A DNA stretch of 37,340 nucleotides from Acidulodesulfobacterium sp021802425 (GCA_021802425.1 JAJZXJ010000016.1:1-37340), one strand, 5' to 3'. Shown: positions 24,444-32,730, numbered from the stretch's first letter. Program-made: numbers and translations. The notes: generated by a model from the sequence alone, not told the origin.

Positions 24444-26177
24444 ATGAGATATTCTAAATTTTTTATACCATCGTTAAAAGAAGACCCAAAGGAGGCTGTT
24501 CTTAAAAGCCATAAACTGCTTTTGAGAGCGGGATATATCAGGCAGCTTTCGGGGGGTATTTACACCTATCTGCCGCTCGGCTTAAGAAGCTTGAGGAAAT
24601 TGGAGGACATAATAAGGCAGGAAATGAATTCAGCCGGGGCAGTCGAACTCTCTATGCCGTTCGTCCAGCCTTTGGATATTTGGAGGCAGTCCGGCAGGGA
24701 TGAGGACTACGGCAAGGAATTATTAAGGTTCAAAGACAGACAGGACAGGGATTTTTGCCTTGCGCCCACCTACGAAGAGGTTATTACGGATTTAGCTAAA
24801 AGAAATATAAAATCCTATAAGGAATTGCCGTTGACCTTATATCAGATACACCTTAAATTTAGAGACGAAATGCGCCCGAGGTTTGGACTTATTCGCGCAA
24901 AAGAATTTATTATGAAGGATGCCTACAGCTTTGACGCAGACGACGCAGGTTTAGATAAAAGTTATAAGGCGATGAGGAAAGCATACGAAAGCATATTTAA
25001 AAGGCTCGGGTTTAGTTTTAAATTTATTAAGGCCGAAGCGGGGGAGATAGGCGGCTCATATTCCGAAGAGCTGATGGTTTTTTCGGAATACGGCGAAGAC
25101 AGGATAGTCCTGTGCGGTAATTGCGGATATTCCGCCTCTATAGACGATGCCGATTCCGTCAGCGATTACCACGGCCCTCTCGAATCGTGCAGGCAGCCCA
25201 GAATGACAAAGCTGTTTACCCCCGGCAAAAAATCGGTCGAAGATGTCAGCGCATACCTTAAGGTGGATAGAACCTGTTTTGCGAAAACAATTATATATGA
25301 AACGGAGTCCGGTTTTGTCGTCGGAGTCGTAAGGGGGGATAGGGAGATAAACGAGCATAAATTAAAAAAGGCGGCAGGCGTTAAAAACTTGTTTCTTGCC
25401 AAGGAATCGGATGTGGAAAGGATAACCGGCGCTCCCTGCGGCTTTGCCGGTCCGTTCGGTCTTAACGGGGTCCGCCTCATAGTTATAGACGAGGAGATAA
25501 ATAATTCGGAATACTGGATTACCGGGGCAAACGAACAGGATGCCCACATGGCAAATGTAAAGCCCGAACGCGATTTTACGCCCGATGTCGTCGCCAACAT
25601 AAGAAGCGTTCAAAACGGGGATAAATGCCCCAGATGTTCGGGCGGCTTAAGCGTTAAAAACGCAATCGAGCTTGGGCATACTTTTAAGCTCGGCGATAAA
25701 TATTCAAGTATTTTAGATGCAAAATTCTTAGATGAAAAAGGAGAATTTAAATTTTTCGTTATGGGATGTTACGGAATTGGAGTAGGAAGAACGCTTCAAA
25801 CGCTTATAGAGGTTTTTTCCGACGAATCGGGAATAAATCTTCCGGTATCCGTAAGTCCGTTTACCGTTGCGGTTGTTTCGCTGAATACCGGAGATGAGGA
25901 GATAGTCGGCCTTTCCGAAAAGATTTACGGCGACCTTAAATCTTCTGGAATAGACATTCTTTATGATGATAGAAAACTATCCGCAGGGGTTAAACTTAAA
26001 GATATAGATCTAATTGGAATACCTTTTAAAATAGTCATCGGAAACAGAACGATTAAGGATAAAAAATACGAACTGTCTATAAAAAAGGAAAATATAAAGG
26101 AGGTTTATGACGACCTTGAGAGCCTTTATAGAAGGGTAAAAGAGTTATTAAAAACGGAAGGTTTTTTTGAGTTATAA
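24444..26177 (+). CDS. proS: Prolyl-tRNA synthetase
   Basis: This 577-residue class II synthetase is of the bacterial type. Motif 1 lies near residues 40-75 (L-P-L-G-L-R-S-L-R-K-L, then P-F-V-Q-P). Motif 2 is F-R-D-E-M-R-P-R-F-G-L-I-R-A-K-E-F (about 137-153). The YbaK-like editing insertion spans about 225-385, motif 3 is G-C-Y-G-I-G-V-G-R-T (about 445), and the anticodon-binding domain is C-terminal. The editing domain should clear Ala-tRNA(Pro). An AAGGGG box precedes the ATG. Confidence 0.96.
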   Translation: MRYSKFFIPSLKEDPKEAVLKSHKLLLRAGYIRQLSGGIYTYLPLGLRSLRKLEDIIRQEMNSAGAVELSMPFVQPLDIWRQSGRDEDYGKELLRFKDRQDRDFCLAPTYEEVITDLAKRNIKSYKELPLTLYQIHLKFRDEMRPRFGLIRAKEFIMKDAYSFDADDAGLDKSYKAMRKAYESIFKRLGFSFKFIKAEAGEIGGSYSEELMVFSEYGEDRIVLCGNCGYSASIDDADSVSDYHGPLESCRQPRMTKLFTPGKKSVEDVSAYLKVDRTCFAKTIIYETESGFVVGVVRGDREINEHKLKKAAGVKNLFLAKESDVERITGAPCGFAGPFGLNGVRLIVIDEEINNSEYWITGANEQDAHMANVKPERDFTPDVVANIRSVQNGDKCPRCSGGLSVKNAIELGHTFKLGDKYSSILDAKFLDEKGEFKFFVMGCYGIGVGRTLQTLIEVFSDESGINLPVSVSPFTVAVVSLNTGDEEIVGLSEKIYGDLKSSGIDILYDDRKLSAGVKLKDIDLIGIPFKIVIGNRTIKDKKYELSIKKENIKEVYDDLESLYRRVKELLKTEGFFEL

Positions 26178-26232
26178 AAAATAAACAATTCTGATTTTTG
26201 AAAATTTAAGTAAAACGGCAAAGGAGTTGGTT

Positions 26233-26703
26233 ATGATAGAACTAAATATACCGGGCATTACAAATGTTAAAATAGAAAATGTGGTATTCGATATGAACGG
26301 AACGCTTTCGGAAAACGGGTTAATAAAAGAGTCCGTAAAAGGGCTTTTAAACGAGCTTTCTAAGCATGCGGCCATATATATAATTACCTCTGATACTTTT
26401 GGAAGCGCCAATGAATCCGTTAAAGGGATAAATGCCAAACTTTACATAATAAAAGGAGACAATTCAGCCCAAAAGAAAAAGGAGATGGTTTATAAATTAG
26501 GGTATTCAAAAACTGCGGTTATAGGCAACGGCTATAACGATTATGCAATGTTTAAGCAGGGTGTTATAGGTATCGGAATAATGGAAAGCGAAGGGCTTGC
26601 CGTTAAAGCCGCCCTTCACTGCGACATTATCGTGACAAAAATAGAAAATGCTATAAATCTTTTGTTGAACCCTAAGAAATTAGCTGCCACATTAAGAAAT
26701 TAA
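26233..26703 (+). CDS. HAD-like hydrolase of the soluble P-type ATPase-like group (COG4087 type)
   Basis: This 156-residue protein has HAD motif I as D20-M-N-G-T24, motif II at I-T-S-D-T, a conserved lysine (K-G-D-N-S-A-Q-K-K), and motif IV as G-N-G-Y-N-D. The usual second aspartate of motif I is asparagine, which this family often shows. I take the ATG at 26233, six bases after an AAGGAG box. A TTG two codons upstream is too close to that box to be the start. It follows proS by 55 bases. It may be a phosphatase, but no substrate can be proposed. Confidence 0.8.
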   Translation: MIELNIPGITNVKIENVVFDMNGTLSENGLIKESVKGLLNELSKHAAIYIITSDTFGSANESVKGINAKLYIIKGDNSAQKKKEMVYKLGYSKTAVIGNGYNDYAMFKQGVIGIGIMESEGLAVKAALHCDIIVTKIENAINLLLNPKKLAATLRN

Positions 26704-26809
26704 TTTAATGATTTAATGATAGTATTAAATTATAGCTTACCGCTTCGCAAGAATAACAAGCGGGAATGACAACTTGCCGGAAACGGGCAGACCGCCCGCT
26801 AAATTACGC

Positions 26810-27028
26810 TCAGCCAAAACCGCTGCTGTGTCCGCCGCCGCAAGAGCCGGATGAATTATAACTTACGGGAGACCCGGAATTTCCATAGCTGCTAAAAGAG
26901 CTAACCCTTTTAGCCGGTTTTTCTGCTCCGCAAACAGGGCATTTAATATCTTCACCCTTTTCGCTGAGCCTCTGATAAATTTCAAATGCTTTTCCGCATT
27001 TTTGGCACTGATATTCATATATCGGCAT
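26810..27028 (-). CDS. FmdB-type zinc ribbon protein
   Basis: This 72-residue protein has the FmdB putative regulatory domain: M-P-I-Y-E-Y-Q-C-Q-K-C at the start, then I-K-C-P-V-C. The zinc site is C8, C11, C30 and C33. A Ser/Gly-rich tail follows and ends in C-G-G-G-H-S-S-G-F-G, which is common in these proteins. A strong AAAGGAGG box precedes the ATG. It lies just downstream of the second tolC gene; the apparent distance is inflated by an assembly duplication. Its role is unknown. Confidence 0.85.
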   Translation of the reverse strand: MPIYEYQCQKCGKAFEIYQRLSEKGEDIKCPVCGAEKPAKRVSSFSSYGNSGSPVSYNSSGSCGGGHSSGFG

Positions 27029-27116
27029 ATTTTACAATATCCTCCTTTATAATTTAGGTTTATTATTTTGGTTATTATAACATAAAACCAGCCGAAAATC
27101 TATGGCGGTGCGTCAA
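26990..27116. repeat. 127-bp duplicated contig end, left copy
   Basis: This stretch is identical to 27217-27343, across the N-run. It holds the first codons of the FmdB-type gene and its upstream region. Its exact length of 127 bases, abutting the N-run, indicates an assembly overlap and not a biological repeat. Confidence 0.93.
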
Positions 27117-27216
27117 NNNNNNNNNNNNNNNNNNNNNNNNNNNNNNNNNNNNNNNNNNNNNNNNNNNNNNNNNNNNNNNNNNNNNNNNNNNNNNNNNNNN
27201 NNNNNNNNNNNNNNNN
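27117..27216. other. Assembly gap (100 N), probably artificial
   Basis: One hundred N bases are flanked by identical 127-bp sequences. The two contig ends most likely overlap. If so, the gap and one copy should be removed, which shortens the window by 227 bases. Confidence 0.93.
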
Positions 27217-27343
27217 TTTTCCGCATTTTTGGCACTGATATTCATATATCGGCATATTTTACAATATCCTCCTTTATAATTTAGGTTTATTATTTTGGTT
27301 ATTATAACATAAAACCAGCCGAAAATCTATGGCGGTGCGTCAA
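27217..27343. repeat. 127-bp duplicated contig end, right copy
   Basis: This is the second copy of 26990-27116. It contains a spurious 13-codon start of the FmdB-type gene at 27217-27255 (minus), which should not be annotated as a separate gene. It also includes the last bases of the adjacent tolC gene. Confidence 0.93.
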
Positions 27344-28758
27344 GATTTAGATTCAGGAACCATCGTTAATCTTCCCGTAACAAGTTTTATGTAATATTTA
27401 TTTAAAGTTAACTCGTATAACGCGTTTAAATAGCTTACTCTGGCTGCTTTATACTGATCCAGTGTTTTATATAGATTTATTAAGGTTGTCATACCCGCCT
27501 TATATCTATTGGCCGTAATTCTTAATGTCTCTTTGGCATTTAAAACGGCTAATTTTGCAACATTTGTATTTATAAAATTTGTCTTATATTGCAAATAAGC
27601 CTTTCTAACCTGCATTTCAATCTTATTTCTAAGCAGTTCCTGATATTCAATCATTGTGTTATAACGGCTTTTTGATTTTTGCAGATTATTATAATCATAT
27701 AATCCCGAGAAAATATTGAAGTGGAGCATTACGGTAAAGGCGTAACTGTAAGAATCATCCGGATGTATGGCAGGCCCGTTGCTAAAATAGTCATATCCGG
27801 CAACAAGCGTGGGTAAAAACTTTCCGTACGCCTCTTTAATTCCAATGCCCATATTCTTTTTATTAAGAAGAAGCGCTTTATAATCGGGTCTATAGGCAAA
27901 CGCTTCTTTTTGCAAAGAATTGATCGACAGAGATTTATTGTAAGAAGGCGTCAATTTAGATGTCAATTTATATTTTTCGTCAACATTCAGTCCTATCGTG
28001 ATATTTAAAAAATATTTGGACAGTTTATAATCCTTTTTTGCCGTAGCAAGCTTTTCTTCCGCCGTAGCAAGCTCGACTTTCGCCCGTAAAACATCCGAAG
28101 AAACAACCTGGCCGGCTTTATAAAGGTTTTCCGACAAATTTTTATAAGCCTTAGCGGTTTTCACAATGCTTTTCATTAACTCGACATATTTATGCGCCAG
28201 AACGACGGAGTAATAAGCCTTTGCTACGCTGTAAAGCACCTTTTGTTTTGTCTCGCTTAACCCCTTTTTTAAAGATAACTTATGAAGGCGCGCCCTTTGA
28301 TACCCAAAATAAATTTTTCCGCCCATAAACAACGGCTGTTCTATTTGGAATTCGGATTGATAGTTGTGAATCATTCCCGGGTTATTTAAGAAATTGGGGC
28401 TGAAATAACTCTGGACATTTTGATTTGTAAGGATTTTTTGGTTCAGAACGCTTCCAAATGCGTATAGCGGATTATCCGTGTTTAAATATGTTTCGTTAAA
28501 ATTAATCTTCGGGAAAAAACCGCTTAAAGCCTCATTTTCTTCATAGCCGGCTATATTAAGATTTGCCTTTCCCAATCTCAGTATTTTATTATACTTTAAC
28601 GAGTATAAAAAGGCTTTGTTTATAGACATACCCTCTATTCCGGCTGCACACGCGCCTTTTGAAACAGTTATCGCCGTTATAAGAATTGCGATTGGAATTA
28701 AATAAAAAATACTGCTAAAAGGATTATCGGCAATTTTAGTTGTTTTACTTTTATTCAT
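27340..28758 (-). CDS. TolC family outer-membrane efflux protein (second)
   Basis: This 472-residue protein has a signal-anchor-like N-terminus (hydrophobic about 15-38) and two outer-membrane efflux repeats. The first includes L-S-E-N-L-Y-K-A-G-Q-V-V-S-S-D-V-L-R-A, and the second includes I-T-A-N-R-Y-K-A-G-M-T-T-L-I-N-L-Y, the matching hairpin turns. It is diverged from the TolC at 19104-20552. It follows an ArsR-type regulator by 131 bases on the same strand, so it may be controlled with it, and it precedes the FmdB-type gene. No adaptor or pump gene is nearby. No ribosome binding site is obvious. Confidence 0.87.
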   Translation of the reverse strand: MNKSKTTKIADNPFSSIFYLIPIAILITAITVSKGACAAGIEGMSINKAFLYSLKYNKILRLGKANLNIAGYEENEALSGFFPKINFNETYLNTDNPLYAFGSVLNQKILTNQNVQSYFSPNFLNNPGMIHNYQSEFQIEQPLFMGGKIYFGYQRARLHKLSLKKGLSETKQKVLYSVAKAYYSVVLAHKYVELMKSIVKTAKAYKNLSENLYKAGQVVSSDVLRAKVELATAEEKLATAKKDYKLSKYFLNITIGLNVDEKYKLTSKLTPSYNKSLSINSLQKEAFAYRPDYKALLLNKKNMGIGIKEAYGKFLPTLVAGYDYFSNGPAIHPDDSYSYAFTVMLHFNIFSGLYDYNNLQKSKSRYNTMIEYQELLRNKIEMQVRKAYLQYKTNFINTNVAKLAVLNAKETLRITANRYKAGMTTLINLYKTLDQYKAARVSYLNALYELTLNKYYIKLVTGRLTMVPESKS

Positions 28759-28889
28759 ATATATTGATAATTATATATTTAAATTTAGAACATTGCAATT
28801 AAAATAAATGAATTGAAAATCAGCGGAGCTCATTTATTACAGATATAGGGTAAAGGTTTTTTTGGGTTTTTTGCGATAAAATTTAAGAT

Positions 28890-29252
28890 TTATTTTGGTA
28901 AATTCAAAGAAATAGAATTATCGGCTTTTGCGTCATGATTGTTATTGGAAGAATTACTGTAATTTTTTAACTCGTTGAATATCCTTTCGATCCTCTTATC
29001 GCTAAGCTGATAGCACATCATCACGCCATCGCGCTTGCAGCTGACTATGCCTTTATTTTTAAGAGAAACAAGGTGCTGCGATACGGTCGCCTGAGGAAGC
29101 CCAAGGGTTTCCCATATATTCTTTACGCACGATTTATTGCTGATTAAAACTTCTATAATTTTGAGCCTTATGGGATGACCAAGCGTTTTAAGAATCTCAG
29201 CCTCGGCAACAAATGAGCTTCGCTGATTTTCAATTTCATTTTTTTTATCCAT
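28890..29252 (-). CDS. ArsR family helix-turn-helix regulator
   Basis: This 120-residue protein is a small winged-helix repressor. The core is at about 15-90: A-E-I-L-K-T-L-G-H-P-I-R-L-K-I-I-E-V-L, the recognition segment L-P-Q-A-T-V-S-Q-H-L-V-S-L-K-N-K-G-I-V, and a beta wing. Three cysteines (C42, C72, C80) lie where ArsR proteins often place sensor residues, although the classical C-V-C metal motif is absent. Metal, persulfide or redox sensing are all open. The C-terminal tail is low-complexity and Asn/Ser-rich. It lies between a DsrE2-like gene upstream, separated by a terminator, and a TolC gene downstream. Confidence 0.88.
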   Translation of the reverse strand: MDKKNEIENQRSSFVAEAEILKTLGHPIRLKIIEVLISNKSCVKNIWETLGLPQATVSQHLVSLKNKGIVSCKRDGVMMCYQLSDKRIERIFNELKNYSNSSNNNHDAKADNSISLNLPK

Positions 29253-29363
29253 TATTTATTTATTCCGTGGAAATTTAATAAATTAAAAAAAATTATTAAC
29301 TATACAATATAAATATATACATATATCACGATTATATTTAATTTTATAAATTGTGTCAATAAA

Positions 29364-29399
29364 AAATAAAACCCCTGCCAGACGCCCGGGGTTTTATTT
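29364..29399 (-). terminator. Bidirectional rho-independent terminator
   Basis: AAATAAAACCCC (29364-29375) pairs perfectly with GGGGTTTTATTT (29388-29399) around a 12-base loop. This gives a GC core and a T-run on both strands. On the minus strand it ends the DsrE2-like transcript before arsR. Confidence 0.85.
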
Positions 29400-29453
29400 A
29401 AATAATATTTAATTTATGTTTTATTTTAGCAGTATCGTTTTTGCCGTTTATTT

Positions 29454-29924
29454 TTAGAACGCTAAATGTATGTCGGCGCTGGCGGCATAATCCATAAATG
29501 CGGCGGCGCCTGCATATTCGAGCCCGTCTATCATATTTTCTCTTTTAAAGCCGAAAAGGTCCATCGTCATCTGGCAGGCTATCATCTTGACGCCCGTTTC
29601 CTGACAGAGCGATATGAGTTCGGGAATTGTCGCTACCCCATTTTTCTTAATCATAGACTTCATCATAGAAGTCGCCATTGCGGTCATACCCGGCAGCGCG
29701 CCGATAATATTTGGAACGGGCATCGGCATTGCCGGATTGCCAAGCGGGGCAACTTTGAGGCTGTCTCCGGCATCTTTTTTAAGTATTTGCAATCCGTAAA
29801 ACGTGAAAAATATCGCGCTCTCGATATTGAGCGTTGCGGCGGTTGAAGCAAGAATAAGCGGTGGATATGCCATATCAAGCGTACCATGAATAGAAATTAT
29901 AGCCATTTTTTTTTGATCAGCCAT
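29454..29924 (-). CDS. DsrE/DsrF/DrsH-like (DsrE2) family protein
   Basis: This 156-residue protein is of the DrsE_2 type, linked to sulfur transfer or membrane-associated sulfane sulfur handling. It begins with the K-K-M-A-I-I-S-I-H-G-T-L-D-M-A-Y-P-P strand. It has a Met/Pro-rich hydrophobic middle (about 61-92) and two conserved cysteines: C107 (S-L-C-Q-E-T-G) and C117 (K-M-I-A-C-Q-M-T-M-D-L-F-G). C117 is the likely persulfide-carrying residue. An AAGGAG box precedes the ATG. It is monocistronic, with its own terminator. No TusA or rhodanese gene, its usual partners, lies in the window. Confidence 0.88.
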   Translation of the reverse strand: MADQKKMAIISIHGTLDMAYPPLILASTAATLNIESAIFFTFYGLQILKKDAGDSLKVAPLGNPAMPMPVPNIIGALPGMTAMATSMMKSMIKKNGVATIPELISLCQETGVKMIACQMTMDLFGFKRENMIDGLEYAGAAAFMDYAASADIHLAF

Positions 29925-30052
29925 TTTCTTTCTCCTTCTTTAAGGTTTAATTAAATTTTTTAATAAAATAAACGAAGTCAGTTAAATTTATATGGATTAG
30001 GCCGACGCTCTAAACCTGTTCAAATTTAAATTAAAAATAAAATGATTTATTA

Positions 30053-30081
30053 ATTTAATAAAATAAATCAAAAATTGTCAA
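30053..30081 (-). promoter_or_regulatory. Candidate promoter of the DsrE2-like gene
   Basis: On the minus strand a TTGACA (30076-30081) and a TTAAAT (30053-30058) are separated by 17 bases, about 130 bases before the start codon. The whole 29925-30344 spacer is very AT-rich. This and the divergent promoter at 30231 are its only recognisable signals. Confidence 0.45.
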
Positions 30082-30230
30082 TAGTTAAATTATAATCCCT
30101 TATAAATTCATAAGAAATAACTTATATTAAATTTTAAATTAATTTTTTATTAAAATAATATAAAAAAATATAATTTATACCCTGTTTTTCGTTTTAAAAG
30201 CATTGTTTTAGCTAAAATTATGCCCCAAAT

Positions 30231-30259
30231 TTGACAAATCATAAAAAGTGTGGTACATT
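30231..30259 (+). promoter_or_regulatory. Candidate promoter of the lytic transglycosylase gene
   Basis: TTGACA (30231-30236) and TACATT (30254-30259) are separated by 17 bases, about 85 bases upstream of the start codon on the plus strand. Confidence 0.5.
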
Positions 30260-30344
30260 TTATATAAAAATATAAAAAAAGTTTATTTATTTTGCAAAAA
30301 TAATATTCATTAATATTTATTTTAGATAATTTTGAGGAAAAATA

Positions 30345-31343
30345 TTGAAGATAGTTAAAAAATTCTTTGGAAATTTGAAACCGGCTCCGCTGGGCGCGCC
30401 GTTTGCAGGCGAAGCGGACCGCGCCGGTTTCGCATCCCGTTTCCGCATATCTATAAGAAGTTTCGTTAAGAAAATTAAATTTAAGTATTTTCTGCCTATT
30501 TTTATGTTAATTTTCATACTGGCTTCGATAGCCCTATTTTCTTATTATTATGTACTCCCTATGTATTACAGCCTGTTAAAAGAGCATCACGAAATAAAAA
30601 TTCTTAAAAACAAAATTCGCGTAGATTATGAAAAAACCCAGATTTTAAAAATTATAACTTCGTTCCATTCGGGACTTCCTCCGGCGGAAGAAAAAAATAT
30701 TTCCGACCTTATTTTTAATATCGGGAAAAAATATACGATAAGCCCCGCCTTAATTTTAGCGGTTATCAGGGTTGAAAGTTCGTTTAACAATTTTTCATAT
30801 TCCAATATGGGCGCCGTAGGCCTTATGCAGGTTAGGCCGGTCACCGGACTTTATTTAATCAAAAAATATAAGATTAAGTCTAAGGAATTTAATTATAATA
30901 CGAACCGTATAGAGTATCTGCCCGTCAGTTATTTATATAATCCTTCCCTGAATATCAGGATTGGGGCAAGATATTTATTAAGTTTATTGTACGAATTTAA
31001 AAATTTAAAGCTGGCGCTGTTTGCCTATAACGCCGGTCCGACTATTATTTTTAAAACCATAAATTCAAATCAATTAAATTTAAAAGAAGAAGGGAGCATT
31101 TTAAATAAACTGGAAAGCACGAACCAATTATTCTCGGATTTTTATTACGGATATTATAAAAGAATTAAGAAATATTTTAAGGAGTATAATAAAAAGATAT
31201 TTAAAAATGATGATAATTTAAGGGTTAGCTGGAAACATAAATCTTTGCAGGATAATAGCACCCTTAAGTATTTAAAAGGCGGAAAGCCTTCCCAAGTCCG
31301 CATCGCACCCGTTAATTATAATCCTGTGCTGGCCGTCAAATAG
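30345..31343 (+). CDS. Lytic transglycosylase (SLT domain), membrane anchored
   Basis: This 332-residue peptidoglycan-cleaving enzyme has a short cytoplasmic N-terminus and one membrane segment (about 47-71). The SLT goose-lysozyme fold lies at about 118-270. The catalytic glutamate is E144 in A-V-I-R-V-E-S-S-F. The family motifs G-A-V-G-L-M-Q-V-R-P (156-165) and A-L-F-A-Y-N-A-G-P follow. The start codon is TTG, with a GAGGA box 7 bases upstream. No ATG occurs before residue 53, inside the membrane segment. Residues 11-29 are encoded by a GC-rich palindrome unlike the rest of the gene. Confidence 0.87.
   Translation: MKIVKKFFGNLKPAPLGAPFAGEADRAGFASRFRISIRSFVKKIKFKYFLPIFMLIFILASIALFSYYYVLPMYYSLLKEHHEIKILKNKIRVDYEKTQILKIITSFHSGLPPAEEKNISDLIFNIGKKYTISPALILAVIRVESSFNNFSYSNMGAVGLMQVRPVTGLYLIKKYKIKSKEFNYNTNRIEYLPVSYLYNPSLNIRIGARYLLSLLYEFKNLKLALFAYNAGPTIIFKTINSNQLNLKEEGSILNKLESTNQLFSDFYYGYYKRIKKYFKEYNKKIFKNDDNLRVSWKHKSLQDNSTLKYLKGGKPSQVRIAPVNYNPVLAVK
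30377..30431 (+). repeat. GC-rich palindrome inside the transglycosylase reading frame
   Basis: GAAACCGGC (30377-30385) and GCCGGTTTC (30423-30431) are exact complements. Inside them TCCGCT (30386-30391) and AGCGGA (30413-30418) also pair. The 55-bp unit is far richer in G and C than its surroundings and is translated in frame as part of the cytoplasmic N-terminus. Confidence 0.75.
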
Positions 31344-31373
31344 CGGATAAGCGGATAGCGGAAAAATTGATAT

Positions 31374-32339
31374 TCACATAAAATCAGAGTTATGGTTTTT
31401 TACATATCCCAATGATTTTATAAAGGATATTACCATTATAAAAGAAATAATAAAGACGACCAAGAAAAATCCTACCCCGAGGCTGTGAAGATTATGAACC
31501 TTAATAGGGGTTATAATTCCTATCTGAATTAATTTAGGAAAGGCAAATTCCAGTATCGCGACAAATACAAAAGTCAGGCCGCCCCAGAAAAGGGTAAGTC
31601 CCGATGTTCTTTTAGCAATATATTCTATACCCTTTTTTGGAATATTCAAAACTTCCATAAACCTTCCTATAAGCATGCCGACAATTATTTGCGTTACCAT
31701 AGTTCCAAATCCAAACAGAAGCCCGGGTAAAAATCCAAAATAAGCGTTCGGCATTTTAGGGGCAAGGACGGTATATACGATAATGGCAAACGCCCCCGTG
31801 CCCCATCCTGCGATGAAACCATGTATCAATACCATATATATAGGAACAGGCTTATGTTCTTTATTGACTGTCAATTTATTTCCGGGTTTAATGTTGTTAA
31901 AACTATTTCTGTTTTTAGGATGCGGTTTCTCATTCGGGTTTTTTAGAATCAAAAAATTTAATAAATTCATTACGGCGTGTTCTATTCCTTCGAATAATTC
32001 GAAATTTTTTCCAATGCCGATTATGTAAGCTCCGGCGTATGACATAACAATTCCGACGAATATATATACGACAGGGATAACATCCGGTTTTGTCAATATC
32101 TTTCCAAGGGCAAAATATGACAGCTCGGATGCGAAGGCTCTTTGAAGCGTAAACGCAAGCGAAAAAAGAAGTCCGGTTTTAAACCCTCCCTTCGTGCTAT
32201 AACTGCCTATAGAATAACTGAAAGTAATCGGCCAGGTGTGTTCATCGGGGGTAAATCCGTGAATAATTCCCAGAAGAAATGCGGTAAGCAGTATCGAAAA
32301 TATGGATGAAAAACTTTGAGGATTCCAGAGATTTATCAT
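31374..32339 (-). CDS. NiCoT/NicO-like membrane transporter
   Basis: This 321-residue polytopic membrane protein has about seven hydrophobic segments. In the first, the motif H-G-F-T-P-D-E-H (27-34) resembles the H-x4-D-H metal-binding signature of nickel/cobalt transporters, with an extra acidic residue between D and H. A second histidine-containing segment, L-I-H-G-F-I-A-G-W-G-T-G-A-F, repeats the pattern in the second half, suggesting two related halves. A hydrophilic loop (about 130-165) separates them. A divalent metal substrate is an inference; TauE-like export is an alternative. It stands alone, convergent with the transglycosylase gene. No ribosome binding site is obvious. Confidence 0.65.
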   Translation of the reverse strand: MINLWNPQSFSSIFSILLTAFLLGIIHGFTPDEHTWPITFSYSIGSYSTKGGFKTGLLFSLAFTLQRAFASELSYFALGKILTKPDVIPVVYIFVGIVMSYAGAYIIGIGKNFELFEGIEHAVMNLLNFLILKNPNEKPHPKNRNSFNNIKPGNKLTVNKEHKPVPIYMVLIHGFIAGWGTGAFAIIVYTVLAPKMPNAYFGFLPGLLFGFGTMVTQIIVGMLIGRFMEVLNIPKKGIEYIAKRTSGLTLFWGGLTFVFVAILEFAFPKLIQIGIITPIKVHNLHSLGVGFFLVVFIISFIMVISFIKSLGYVKNHNSDFM

Positions 32340-32556
32340 ATGGGGATGTTAAATTTGGAGCCGTAAAACTCCCTTGTTTTTATATAAATTATGGCATTAT
32401 TTTATGCTATAATATTATAATATAAAGTCGATGCAAAACAAAGCGTATTTATGTTCAAAAATATTAATTATAAAAGCATTGACCATTGACCATTGACGCA
32501 ATTCGGCAAAATTGCCGATAGAAACTCTTAAAACTGATTCAAAGTATTACTAATAC

Positions 32557-32583
32557 TGGATTCCAGCTTTCGCTGGAATGACA
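32557..32583 (-). repeat. REP-like palindrome, inverted copy
   Basis: ATTCCAGC and GCTGGAAT form the stem around TTTC. Read on the minus strand, it has the same order as the copies at 17398-17429 and 32615-32646. Confidence 0.75.
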
Positions 32584-32614
32584 CCCGTTGGGCGAAAAGT
32601 TAAATATCTCTAAA

Positions 32615-32646
32615 GTCATTCCCGCGTAGGCGGGAATCCAGATTTA
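32615..32646 (+). repeat. REP-like palindrome
   Basis: ATTCCCGC and GCGGGAAT flank a GTAG loop, followed by CCAGATTTA. The copy is nearly identical to that at 17398-17429, 15 kb away. Confidence 0.8.
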
Positions 32647-32683
32647 AAAATCTCTATCGGCAATTTTGGGAATTCGGCAAAAC

Positions 32684-32730
32684 TTGACAAAAACGGCTTG
32701 CCGATGATAAAATACAAACCAGTCGGTATG
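32684..32730 (+). promoter_or_regulatory. Nitroreductase promoter with ACC-N4-GGT operator
   Basis: TTGACA (32684-32689), 18 bases, then TAAAAT (32708-32713), running directly into TACAAACCAGTCGGTATG (32713-32730). The last box contains the palindrome ACC-N4-GGT and is repeated exactly at 37244-37261 behind another TTGACA/TAAAAT promoter. It is probably the site of a TetR-type repressor, which is not encoded in the window. Confidence 0.75.

Noticed and set aside
26733..26775. A further REP-like palindrome near AAGCGGGAATGAC
   Set aside because: Only one arm matches the other REP-like copies; the opposite arm is too diverged to form the stem.
27217..27255. A second FmdB-type gene start
   Set aside because: It lies in the 127-bp duplicated contig end and is an assembly artefact.
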